Assembly: GCA_963776935.1 (NCBI GenBank)
Contig: CAVZOP010000005.1
Location: forward strand, 62,001 to 126,000
Source of the DNA: JALOLG01 sp963776935
Lineage (GTDB): Bacteria; Actinomycetota; Acidimicrobiia; Acidimicrobiales; Ilumatobacteraceae
DNA length: 64,000 nt
Direction of reading: 5' to 3'
This document shows positions 8,275 to 15,887 of this stretch, piece after piece. The notes under the pieces are model-generated. The model worked only from the letters and a program-made list of their open reading frames with translations, made no database searches and was not told where the DNA came from. The stretch's first letter is position 1. Each line of letters opens with the position of its first letter. The position numbers and the translations under genes are program-made.

Positions 8275-8757
8275 TCAGTCGCCGCCGAGAACCAGCTTGG
8301 CCTCGACGGGCGTGTCTCCGACGTCCGAGACGCCGGTGAGCAGACGACTCAGCGCGGTGGCCATCTTGCGTGCCCGAGCCTTGGCGAGATCGGCGACGGG
8401 ACCGGCGAACAGGTTGTCGACCGTGCCCTCGAACAGTTCGAGCCAGCGCGCGTAGTGCTCGGCCCCGAACGGGGTGCGGGCATTGGCGGGCTCGTGGGCC
8501 CGCAGCGGGTTGCCGACATAGCCGCGTTGGCCGAACAGTTGCCACGACCAGAAGTCGACGAGCGTTTCGATGTGGGCGTTCCAGTTCATCTCGGTGGCGG
8601 CGAAGACCGGTCCGAGCACATCGTCCATCGCCGCCTGCCGGTAGAAGTCACGGACGAAGTGCTCGACGTCGTCACGATCAGCGATGTCGGACTCGGGTGT
8701 CTCGAACAGGTGCGCCCAGCACGCCGGATCTCCACCCTCGTCGACCGGTCGTGTCAT
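8275..8757 (-). CDS. Group III (P-type) truncated haemoglobin
   Basis: The protein has 160 residues. After a short extension it shows a globin pattern of the truncated group III type: DIADRDDVEHFVRDFYRQA with the early helices, then LGPVFAATEMNWNAHIETLVDFWSWQLFG and a later NPLRAHEPANARTPFGAEHYARWLELF that should contain the haem-ligand histidine region. Such globins bind oxygen or nitric oxide in the cytoplasm. Its ATG overlaps the TGA of the upstream RIC gene (ATGA), so the two are probably translated together in a nitrosative-stress operon. Confidence 0.8.
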   Translation of the reverse strand: MTRPVDEGGDPACWAHLFETPESDIADRDDVEHFVRDFYRQAAMDDVLGPVFAATEMNWNAHIETLVDFWSWQLFGQRGYVGNPLRAHEPANARTPFGAEHYARWLELFEGTVDNLFAGPVADLAKARARKMATALSRLLTGVSDVGDTPVEAKLVLGGD

Positions 8758-9467
8758 CGCAGCGCGCCGGACAGTTCGGTCTCCATGTGCACCACCAACG
8801 GGAACAACAAGTTGTTCTCCTTGTGGATGTGCAGGTGCGTGTCGGCTTCGAGGTCGGCCAGCGCGGCGAAACACGTCACATACGACGCGCAGCCGTCAGC
8901 CGGTGGTTGATAGCCGGCGGTGAGCCGTCGCAGCTCGATGAGCAGTTCACCGACCTGATCGTGCTCGCGCATCATCACCGAGATCGGATTCCGCAACGAC
9001 CCACACGGGAACGACGGCACAGATGACGCGCTGGCGAGCTCACGGATCATCGGGAACAGGACCTGCTCCTCTTTGAGCATGTGCGGTTCGAGGTCCGCAC
9101 GCGCCTCCTCGTAGCACGCCGCGATGGCGTGCAGTTCGGGATGCCGCGCACCGTGAACCGCAACGACCTTGGCGATCAGCGCCGACAGCCGGGGCATCTC
9201 GTCCCACAGATAGCGGTGGTGGGTCGCCTCGAGGTGATCGACGAGGGCGGCCGGCCCCATTGTCGACCACCCGACCTCGTCGGCCGCGGTCGACGCCGCG
9301 ATCAGTTCGGAAACGGTGGCCGCCGGGTCGAGACCGACATTCGCACACGCCTCGGCCAGGGAGGTTCCGCCGCCGCAGCAGTAGTCGAGCCCACGGCGCT
9401 CGAACTCGCGTGCCAGGCCGGGATTCGCGTTCACCAGCGCACCCAACGTCATCTGTGGATCGATCAT
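8754..9467 (-). CDS. Iron-sulfur cluster repair di-iron protein (RIC/YtfE/ScdA)
   Basis: An N-terminal ScdA_N domain (MTLGALVNANPGLAREFERRGLDYCCGGG) is followed by a hemerythrin-like helical bundle with the histidine/glutamate ligands expected for a di-iron site: LEATHHRYLW, HGARHPEL, EPHMLKEEQVLFPMI, MMREHDQVGELL and THLHIHKENNLLFPLV. RIC proteins restore iron-sulfur clusters damaged by nitric oxide or oxidants. I prefer the start at 9467 because GGAG lies four bases before it; an ATG 15 bp upstream is in frame. It forms a four-base-overlap operon with the truncated haemoglobin. Confidence 0.9.
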   Translation of the reverse strand: MIDPQMTLGALVNANPGLAREFERRGLDYCCGGGTSLAEACANVGLDPAATVSELIAASTAADEVGWSTMGPAALVDHLEATHHRYLWDEMPRLSALIAKVVAVHGARHPELHAIAACYEEARADLEPHMLKEEQVLFPMIRELASASSVPSFPCGSLRNPISVMMREHDQVGELLIELRRLTAGYQPPADGCASYVTCFAALADLEADTHLHIHKENNLLFPLVVHMETELSGALR

Positions 9468-9626
9468 GTTCTCCGGTCGCATAGTGCCACGCTCACCGAT
9501 CAGCGGGCCCGGCGCCAGAGCACAACGTCCCACTTCACGCCGCTGTCACGATCGTTGGCGGGGAACCGACAACCTTACCCATCGCCGGGGTAGAGTCGAC
9601 GGTACGACGATGATGAAGAGGCGACG

Positions 9627-9860
9627 ATGAGCGAGATCACCGGGCACACCACGATCACCGTGACCCGAGTCGAGGTGATCGACGCCATGGAAACGGCCTT
9701 CAAGAAGGCACCCCTCACGAAGGAAGACCTCGTGGCCGCCGCTGAGCACGCGGGAGTGCGACAGCCGATCATCGAACTGCTCGAACGGCTCCCTCGACGC
9801 ATCTACCGGCGCCCCGCCGACATGTGGGACGAGCTCCCCGCGGTACCCATCGAGCACTGA
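9627..9860 (+). CDS. Small DUF2795-like protein
   Basis: This is a 77-residue soluble protein. The central segment KKAPLTKEDLVAAAEHAGVRQPIIELLERLPRRIYRRPADMWDEL, seen in separate blocks, matches the pattern of DUF2795 proteins: a lysine-rich turn, DLVxxA, a leucine-rich helix and a terminal 'LPxRxYxxPADV' stretch. Function is unknown in the family; many members are small cytoplasmic proteins. A GAGG ribosome-binding sequence precedes the ATG. It diverges from the RIC operon across about 160 bp. Confidence 0.55.
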   Translation: MSEITGHTTITVTRVEVIDAMETAFKKAPLTKEDLVAAAEHAGVRQPIIELLERLPRRIYRRPADMWDELPAVPIEH

Positions 9861-9957
9861 CACCGAACACAGCTGAGGACGGGTTCGACCCCGTCAGACG
9901 CACGCGCGCGACCCGAAGTCCCGCGCCGGCGTCCCTCTTCGTGTCAGGATGGGTCCG

Positions 9958-10428
9958 ATGTTGGGGTATCTGCACCCGCTCGTCACTCCCCTTCCGGGCG
10001 AGCCGGGCAGCGACGCGGGCACCACCATCGGCACCATCTGGGACAACCTCGGCAACAACGGTTACCAGACCGGGACGGCGTTGATCGTCGCCACGGTCGC
10101 GATCATCGCCCTCGTCAACATCAAGGCCAAGTGGTACGTGTCGGTCCCGGTGACGATCGGTGCGTTCTGGGCCGGATGGCTGGGTTGGAACACGTTCACC
10201 CGGCAGAACAACCCGCTGTTCCCCGGCGACGTCCACGCCCTCGAGCTGTGGGACATCGCGTTCGAGAGTGAGACGTCGTTCCTGGTGGTGGTGATCGTCG
10301 CCTGCGTCGCCGCCATCTTCGTGTGGCGCAAGTCGGTCACCGGGTTGGGCAAGATCGCCCTGATCGCCGGCGTCGTCCTCGGTGCGTCGTTCGTCTACAA
10401 CATCGTCCAATCCGTCCGCACCAGCTGA
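9958..10428 (+). CDS. Small integral membrane protein of unknown function
   Basis: I do not recognise a family. The 156-residue product has three clear hydrophobic segments: ALIVATVAIIALVNI (around residues 44-58), a region WYVSVPVTIGAFWAGWLGW, and FLVVVIVACVAAIFVW, with a further hydrophobic stretch near the end (IALIAGVVLGASFVYNIV). The N-terminus, LHPLVTPLPGEPGSDAGTTIG, is probably outside the membrane. The ATG at 9958 has AGGA eight bases upstream; an ATG at 9949 is in frame. It ends 12 bp before palindromic repeat copy 1, which separates it from the convergent exporter gene. Confidence 0.6.
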   Translation: MLGYLHPLVTPLPGEPGSDAGTTIGTIWDNLGNNGYQTGTALIVATVAIIALVNIKAKWYVSVPVTIGAFWAGWLGWNTFTRQNNPLFPGDVHALELWDIAFESETSFLVVVIVACVAAIFVWRKSVTGLGKIALIAGVVLGASFVYNIVQSVRTS

Positions 10429-10439
10429 CCCCACCACGT

Positions 10440-10484
10440 TCTCATGAAGTGTCGGCGCCCTGAGAACGCCGAGACTTCACGAGA
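10440..10484. repeat. Dispersed palindrome, copy 1
   Basis: The left arm TCTCATGAAGTGTCGGCG (10440-10457) pairs with the right arm CGCCGAGACTTCACGAGA (10467-10484), with two mismatches and a 9-nt spacer. It lies between the stop codons of two convergent genes (stops at 10428 and 10488), where a bidirectional terminator would be expected. It is one of six related copies in the window. Confidence 0.85.
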
Positions 10485-10487
10485 TCG

Positions 10488-12758
10488 CTAGTCGCCGCCG
10501 AGGCCGGAGAGCACATCGCGGAACGACTCGAGTCCGGCGGCGAGCGAGTCGGCGAGCGCGGCCAGCTCCGTTCCGGCGATGTCGACGTTGATCGGGACGT
10601 CGAGGTTCACGGGGACGTTCGCCTCGACCGGGATCGTCTCGTTCACCGGCAACTCGAACTCGATGTCGACGGGCACGTCGATGTCGACCGGCACTGTCAC
10701 GTCGACCGGCACCGTCAACCCGAACGGGCCCTGGACCTCGATCGTCGTCTCGAAGCTCTCGTTGATCGGGATCGACGTCTTGATCGGCACCGTGAACGTC
10801 CGGTCGATCACGATCTCGGTGTTGATCGGCAGGTTCTGGTCGATCGCCACGTTGAACTCGAGCGTCGACGAGCTGAACGACTCCAACCCGGCGATCGCCT
10901 CGTCGATCCCCGCCGACACGGTGGGTTCGAGCGCGACCAGCTGCTCCTGGAAGCCCTGGACCTGCGACGCGAACAGCGCCGCCCCCGCTTCGACGCGTTC
11001 GAGATCGGCGCGCGTCGTGTCGAGGTCGTCGCGCGTCGCGCTCAACTGCGTGAACAGCAACACGATCAGCACGAGCGCGAGCGCGAGCAGTGCGCCGAAT
11101 GCGCCGAGCACGGCGGTCAAGTGGCGTTGCATCCAGGTCTGCATGACTTCTCCTGTCTCGGCGAACTTGGGATCAGCGGCGTTGCCTTCGCGGGGGACTG
11201 ACGACCCCGCACGTCGCATCATCAGTGCGGCCGCAACGCCGATGGCGGTGACGGCGGCGGACATCAGGAACGTCTCGGCGATGGCGTCGGCGGTGAGCGT
11301 CGCCTGCGCGGCACGCAACGCGTCCTCGAAACCGGGGTCGACGAGCGGTGGCAGCTCGATGTCCCGGCGGAGCGCGTTGAATCGGGCGAGCCCGTACGCG
11401 GTCAGTGCCGACAACCCGACGCTGAGTCCGAGCAGGCGGACCACCATCACCACTGCCGCGGCCGAACCGCGTGCGTCGGCGGGGGCGTGGTCGACGACGG
11501 CCAGCGTCGTCGGCGCCTGCACGAGCCCGAATCCCGCACCGAGCACGGCGAGCTGGATCGCCAACACCACGTAGGAGGTGTCGGCCCCCCACGTGAGCCC
11601 CATCGTGAGGTACGCCGAGGTCGTCACCGCCATTCCGAGCAGTACGGGCGGTCGGTACCACGTGGACTCCGCGATGCGCCCGCCCACGTACGACGCGACG
11701 GCCATCGCCGCGGTGAGCGCCGACAGCACCCACCCGGCGGCTACCGCCGACCGCTTGACGTCGACCTCGACGGCGTTGATGAAGATCGGCACGTCGACCA
11801 TGGCGATGACCAGTGCCGCGCCGACCACGAAGTTGACGACGAGGGCGGCGCGCACGTTGCGGCCGCGGAAGACCGTCCGTTCGACCAAGGGGTGGTCGGA
11901 GCGGCGCTCGTGCCACACGAACGCGATCGCGGCGATGATGGCGACCGGGTACAGCCACCGCAGCTCCGTGCCGCCCGAACCAGTCAGCTCGTCGAGCCCG
12001 GAAACGCTCTGGATCTCGGCGCTACCGAGCAACGCCAGGTTGAGGGCGACGAGTGCCGCGGTGAGCAACCCGGCACCGACCCAGTCGACGCGCGACCCGC
12101 GAGCCGGGCGGTCGTGCTCGGCGAGCGCCCACCACACGGCGACCATGCCCACGATCGCCAGCGGGATGTTGAGCCAGAACTGCCACTGCCACGACAGGAA
12201 CCGCACCAAGACGGCGCCGTACATCGGCCCCCACACCCACCCGAACGTGTCGATCGCGCCGAGCGTGCCGAGCGCTCGGGCGCGGCCGCGCTCGGAATAC
12301 ACGTCGCCGATCACGGCGAGCGCGACGGGCACCATCGCGCCTCCGCCGAGTGCGGTCAGCACCCGCCCGACGAGGAACGGCCCGAGCGACGACGTCAGCG
12401 GGATGAGGATCGAACCGGCGAGGAACAGCGCGTAGGCGCCGAGGAACGTCCGGCGCCTACCGATCACGTCGCTGAGCCGCCCGGCGATCGGCATCACCGC
12501 GATGTAGGCGATCAGATAGGCGTTGACGATCCACGCCGCGTCGTCGAGGCCGTCGGGGAGCACCAGGCCGAGGTCACCGATGATCGGCCGCAACATCGTC
12601 GAGACGACCGTCAGGTCGTCGGCGGCGATGAACACACCGAACCCGACGACGGCCAGCACGGCGCGGGGTGATGGGCCCCCGGCGATCCGCACGTCCGTCG
12701 CCGAGGTGGCCGGACCGGTCGGCGAAGCGGACGAGTCCGGCGGCGGTGCTTCAGCCAT
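10488..12758 (-). CDS. P55-like MFS exporter (DHA2 type) fused to a coiled-coil/beta-repeat module
   Basis: Residues 30-525 form a 14-helix drug:H+ antiporter of the DHA2 family, with the loop motif GRLSDVIGRRRTF and the segment LPDGLDDAAWIVNAYLIAY. Its start overlaps the end of an LprG/LppX-like lipoprotein gene by eight bases, the same arrangement as lprG-P55 in mycobacteria, which exports triacylglycerol-type lipids. The frame continues beyond the transporter. From residue 539 a new transmembrane helix (LTAVLGAFGALLALALVLIVLLF) leads into a coiled coil and then a run of short repeats such as VPVDVTVPVDIDVPVDIEF and IPVEANVPVNLDVPINVDI. A strong ribosome-binding site and ATG occur exactly at residue 539, so this part may also be made as a separate protein. 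Confidence 0.82.
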   Translation of the reverse strand: MAEAPPPDSSASPTGPATSATDVRIAGGPSPRAVLAVVGFGVFIAADDLTVVSTMLRPIIGDLGLVLPDGLDDAAWIVNAYLIAYIAVMPIAGRLSDVIGRRRTFLGAYALFLAGSILIPLTSSLGPFLVGRVLTALGGGAMVPVALAVIGDVYSERGRARALGTLGAIDTFGWVWGPMYGAVLVRFLSWQWQFWLNIPLAIVGMVAVWWALAEHDRPARGSRVDWVGAGLLTAALVALNLALLGSAEIQSVSGLDELTGSGGTELRWLYPVAIIAAIAFVWHERRSDHPLVERTVFRGRNVRAALVVNFVVGAALVIAMVDVPIFINAVEVDVKRSAVAAGWVLSALTAAMAVASYVGGRIAESTWYRPPVLLGMAVTTSAYLTMGLTWGADTSYVVLAIQLAVLGAGFGLVQAPTTLAVVDHAPADARGSAAAVVMVVRLLGLSVGLSALTAYGLARFNALRRDIELPPLVDPGFEDALRAAQATLTADAIAETFLMSAAVTAIGVAAALMMRRAGSSVPREGNAADPKFAETGEVMQTWMQRHLTAVLGAFGALLALALVLIVLLFTQLSATRDDLDTTRADLERVEAGAALFASQVQGFQEQLVALEPTVSAGIDEAIAGLESFSSSTLEFNVAIDQNLPINTEIVIDRTFTVPIKTSIPINESFETTIEVQGPFGLTVPVDVTVPVDIDVPVDIEFELPVNETIPVEANVPVNLDVPINVDIAGTELAALADSLAAGLESFRDVLSGLGGD
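11142..11154 (-). promoter_or_regulatory. Internal ribosome-binding site and ATG inside the exporter gene
   Basis: AGGAG at 11154-11150 on the minus strand stands five bases before an in-frame ATG (11144-11142), giving AGGAGAAGTCATG. It is precisely at the junction between the MFS part and the C-terminal anchored module (MQTWMQRHLTAVLG). It could initiate a separate 218-residue protein, or be the remains of a gene boundary lost by fusion. Confidence 0.55.
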
Positions 12759-13494
12759 CGACCTGCGGCGGGTCGATCTCGAACGTGTCGCCGTAGTCCC
12801 GGAGCTCGAGCACCCAGTCGGAGTCGGCGCCGTCGAACGTGGTCGTGAACTCGGCGGCCGTCACGAGGCCGGTGACGGGGTGGATCCAGAAGTCGATCAA
12901 CACGTCCTGGTCGCGGACGAGCCCGGCGCTGATGATCTCCATCTGCTCCGCCGGCGCCACGCCGCGGACGTGGTACCGCGTGCCACCGCGGTCCTCCTCA
13001 CCGACGAACTCGGCATCCTGCAACCCGGCGAGGAGCGGTCGCCACCCCAGCTCGGGATCGAAGAACGACGACGGGTCGAGCTCATAGCCGCTCGGAAGCG
13101 GTTCGAAGACACCGGTGACCGGGTTCGAAAGCCAGACCGTGTCGTCGATGGCGATCGCGCCGAGCTTGGTCTTGAGCGATCCGTCGACCTCGACCGTCAG
13201 CACGGCGTCGGCCGAGGCGGGCGCGGCGAACCGGCCGTCGACCAACTCGAGCGCGAGCGACTCGAACGTGTCGATGTAGACCGGTGCGCCCGAGCGGCTG
13301 AGCGTGAACCGCACGCTCGTGACATCGCCCATCGACTCAGCCGACGCGGCGAGGACCGCCCCCGCCTCGGCCGGCAACGGATCACCCTCAGGCTCGTCGT
13401 CGGACCCCCCGCAACCCGCCAACCCGAGACCGGCGAGACCGGTGCCGACCAGCACGATGCCGGCAGCCACCATGCGCCCAATGGCTGGTCTCAT
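12751..13494 (-). CDS. LppX/LprAFG-family lipoprotein (LprG-like)
   Basis: The signal peptide ends with a lipobox (LAGLGLAGCGGSD), so the protein is lipidated at Cys and anchored outside the membrane. The 247-residue product has LppX_LprAFG features: AVLAASAESMGDVTSVRFTLSRSG near the N-terminus, then repeated beta strands with FAAPASADAVLTVEV and VTGLVTAAEFTTTFDG, forming a half-barrel that in LprG holds triacylated lipids. It overlaps the MFS exporter start by eight bases, matching the mycobacterial lprG-P55 operon. Acidimicrobiia are not known to have mycolate membranes, so the carried lipid could differ. Function is inferred from family and context. Confidence 0.8.
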   Translation of the reverse strand: MRPAIGRMVAAGIVLVGTGLAGLGLAGCGGSDDEPEGDPLPAEAGAVLAASAESMGDVTSVRFTLSRSGAPVYIDTFESLALELVDGRFAAPASADAVLTVEVDGSLKTKLGAIAIDDTVWLSNPVTGVFEPLPSGYELDPSSFFDPELGWRPLLAGLQDAEFVGEEDRGGTRYHVRGVAPAEQMEIISAGLVRDQDVLIDFWIHPVTGLVTAAEFTTTFDGADSDWVLELRDYGDTFEIDPPQVDG

Positions 13495-13586
13495 CGCCTT
13501 CCTCTCGTCGTGCCGGCGTCGGGGTGACGCCAGCGTGGCCGATCACTGGATACCAGTTCGTTGACCCGGCGACCGCGCGGGTGTGG

Positions 13587-14621
13587 TCAGGTTGCCCCAC
13601 GCACGGCCCGTGCAACCTCACCCCACCGGTCGACCAACGGGGGATCGCGGCGGATCGACTCGGCGGCGAGATACGAGACGATGCGCGTGGCGACACCGTC
13701 GTAGCGCTCGAGCAGCCGGTCGGCGATCTCGTCCCACGGCGCGATGACGGCGAAGTGCTCGAGCATCTCGTCGGTGATCAGCGCTGCCATGCCCGGGATG
13801 TCGCCGGCCCGCAACCGTTCGCCGAGTTGCGCCGTCGTCCCCTCGAATCCGAGATCGTCGAACTGAAAGGCGTAGTTGGGCGTCGATCCGTAGAACGCGA
13901 TCTGGGTCTTGGCCATCTCGACCAGCGGTGCCCGTTCCTCGTGGGTGTCGCCGGGGACGGCGAACACGGGGACGATGAGACCTACGTCGGCCGGGTCGCG
14001 CCCCGCCTGCGCCGCACCGGTCGTCACCGCGGGGAGCAGGCGCTGCTGGATGTACTGCATCGAATGCAACGGATGGACGTGGACCCCGTCGGCGACCTCG
14101 CCGGCCATTCGCGTCATGTACGGGCCGACGGCCGAGATGTCGACCTTGATGTCGCCGAACGAGTGGCGCGGTGGCGCCCACTGGGGCGGGAGCAGGTTGA
14201 GGCGGTAGTACGGCCCGTCGTGGCTCAGCTTCTCCTCGCCTCGGAAGGCGCGGAAGCAGGCCTTCACGGCCAGCACGTAGTCGCGTAACCGTGGGCCGGG
14301 TGGCGCGAACTCGGCGCTGTAACGGCGCTGGATGTGCGCTTTCACCTGACTCCCCAGACCGAGGCGGAAGCGGCCGTCGGTGTTGTGCGCCAGCTCCCAC
14401 GCGATCGCGGCCGACACCATCGGACTGCGCGGGAACGCGACGGCGATGCCGGTGGTGAACGTGAGTGTCGGCGCCGCGGTCGCGGCGGCGGCGATCTGCA
14501 TCCACGGCACCTGGCTGGTCTCGGTGTAGAGCATGCCGGAGAACCCGACGCGCTCGAGCTCGGCCGCGAGGCGGGCACTCTCGCTCCACGTGCTCCCGCC
14601 GCTCATCAGGTCGAACTCCAC
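13587..14621 (-). CDS. F420-dependent LLM-class oxidoreductase
   Basis: The 344-residue protein is a luciferase-like TIM barrel of the F420-using type. Visible blocks are FSGMLYTETSQVPWMQIAAAA, LTFTTGIAVAFPRSPM, GRFRLGLGSQVKAHIQRRY (a strong LLM signature), and VADGVHVHPLHSMQYIQQ. Such enzymes reduce or oxidise small organic substrates with deazaflavin F420 in the cytoplasm; the substrate is not predictable. It starts with GTG at 14621 and is monocistronic as far as can be seen, convergent to nothing and 92 bp from the lipoprotein gene start. Confidence 0.85.
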   Translation of the reverse strand: MEFDLMSGGSTWSESARLAAELERVGFSGMLYTETSQVPWMQIAAAATAAPTLTFTTGIAVAFPRSPMVSAAIAWELAHNTDGRFRLGLGSQVKAHIQRRYSAEFAPPGPRLRDYVLAVKACFRAFRGEEKLSHDGPYYRLNLLPPQWAPPRHSFGDIKVDISAVGPYMTRMAGEVADGVHVHPLHSMQYIQQRLLPAVTTGAAQAGRDPADVGLIVPVFAVPGDTHEERAPLVEMAKTQIAFYGSTPNYAFQFDDLGFEGTTAQLGERLRAGDIPGMAALITDEMLEHFAVIAPWDEIADRLLERYDGVATRIVSYLAAESIRRDPPLVDRWGEVARAVRGAT

Positions 14622-14751
14622 TGCGCCTCCCGTTGCTCGGCGACGATCCAGCCCGGACCGTACCGTGCGCTCGATCGGGCGGGGAACGCGGTGCTCGGTA
14701 GGGTCTCGCCGATGTCCGGCGCGGCAGCGTGTCGTCCAGGTCGCGGTCGAG

Positions 14752-15348
14752 GTGGGGAAGAAGAAGTCGTTCGCTTCGGCGCTCGACTGGCCGGGGTGGT
14801 CGCGATCGGGGAAGGACGAAGCCGCCGCGATCGAAGTGTTGCTCGACTACGTCGAGCGCTACCGGGTCGTCACCAATCGGGCCGGTGTCGAGTTCCGTCC
14901 CGGCCGTATCGACGTCGTCGAGCGGCTGGCCGGCTCGGCGACGACCGACTTCGGCGCGCCGGATGCGATTGCCGAGCGCGAGCACGGGCCTCTCACCGGA
15001 CCGGAGGCGGAGCGGATCGCGTCGCTCGTCAGCGCGTCGTGGGACGTCTTCGCCGACGTCGTCGCCACGGCGCCGGCCGAGCTGCGCAAGGGGCCCCGGG
15101 GCGGTGGACGCGATCGCGACAAGATGGTGCTCCACGTCGTCGAGGCCGAGCAGGCGTATGCCCGCAAGCTCGGGCTCGGCAAGCCGAACCAGCGCCCCGA
15201 CCTGCGGGCCGACATCGTCGCTGCGATCAGGGCCCGGCCGAACGACACGGCGTGGCCGGTGCGCTACGCCGCCCGCCGGATCGCCTGGCACGTTCTCGAT
15301 CACGCATGGGAGATCGAGGATCGGCGCCCAGAGACGTCGTCACGCTGA
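14752..15348 (+). CDS. DinB/YfiT-like helical-bundle protein
   Basis: The product of about 198 residues begins VGKKKSFASALDWPGWSRSGKDEAAAI and contains histidines spaced as in DinB-like metal-binding bundles: KMVLHVVEAEQAYARKLG and RRIAWHVLDHAWEIEDR. DinB-like proteins act as thiol transferases or remain uncharacterised. The start is uncertain. The in-frame residues immediately upstream (VVQVAVEV) look conserved, but no standard start codon precedes them, whereas an ATG at 14712 is in a different frame, so an indel near 14725 is possible. Confidence 0.6.
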   Translation: MGKKKSFASALDWPGWSRSGKDEAAAIEVLLDYVERYRVVTNRAGVEFRPGRIDVVERLAGSATTDFGAPDAIAEREHGPLTGPEAERIASLVSASWDVFADVVATAPAELRKGPRGGGRDRDKMVLHVVEAEQAYARKLGLGKPNQRPDLRADIVAAIRARPNDTAWPVRYAARRIAWHVLDHAWEIEDRRPETSSR

Positions 15349-15414
15349 GAGATCGTCAGACCGACAACGTGAAAGGAGTGATCCGGCGGGCGTCGGAGCC
15401 CGCGCGCTCGGTTG

Positions 15415-15885
15415 TCAGGCAGTGACGGTGATCGTGCCCGTCATCGCCGGGTGCACCTCGCAATGGAAGGTGAACGTGCCCGCCTCGGTGAACGTGAACT
15501 CGAACGTGGCACCGGCGTCGATGAACCCGGAGTCGAACGCCCCGTCGTCGGCAGTCCAGGTGTGGCCGGCGCTGTCGTCGTTGCGCACGACGACCGTCGT
15601 ACCGACCGGAACGGTGAGGTCCTCGCTGAACGCGAACCCTGAGATCACGATCTCGGCGGCACCTGCCGCGTCTCCGGCCGGTGCCTCGGTCGCCGGCGGG
15701 CTGGCCTCACTCTCGGCCGGGCCGTAGTCGCCTCGCCCGCCACCGGTGGTCTCGGCCGGGGGACTGGTGGCGTCGGCGGCCGCCGGTTCGGTCGCGGCGG
15801 CGCCGGACGACTCCGTGTCGTCGTCACCACATGCCGCGAGGAGGAGCGAGATGGCCGCAACAGCGGCGAGGGATCCACGTTTCAT
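15415..15885 (-). CDS. Cupredoxin (plastocyanin-like) lipoprotein
   Basis: A signal peptide ends in LLAACGDDD, indicating a lipoprotein. A low-complexity Ala/Glu/Pro/Thr linker of about 55 residues follows. The C-terminal domain of roughly 90 residues has blue-copper ligands in order: histidine in SAGHTW, then the FTFHCEVHPAM block supplying cysteine, histidine and methionine. It is likely an outer-face electron carrier. The start is the ATG at 15885; a GTG six bases upstream is in frame. It follows the RNA methyltransferase gene by two bases, so they probably share a transcript, although no functional link is evident. Confidence 0.85.
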   Translation of the reverse strand: MKRGSLAAVAAISLLLAACGDDDTESSGAAATEPAAADATSPPAETTGGGRGDYGPAESEASPPATEAPAGDAAGAAEIVISGFAFSEDLTVPVGTTVVVRNDDSAGHTWTADDGAFDSGFIDAGATFEFTFTEAGTFTFHCEVHPAMTGTITVTA

Positions 15886-15887
15886 GT

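Noticed and set aside
11487..12671. Plus-strand frame antisense to the exporter
   Set aside because: It is rich in Arg, His, Asp and Gly without any domain, and it mirrors the codon bias of the MFS gene.
13618..15303. Very long minus-strand frame over the LLM gene
   Set aside because: The translation is Arg-rich and repetitive, the pattern of a shadow frame in high-GC DNA; the LLM gene has the conserved motifs.
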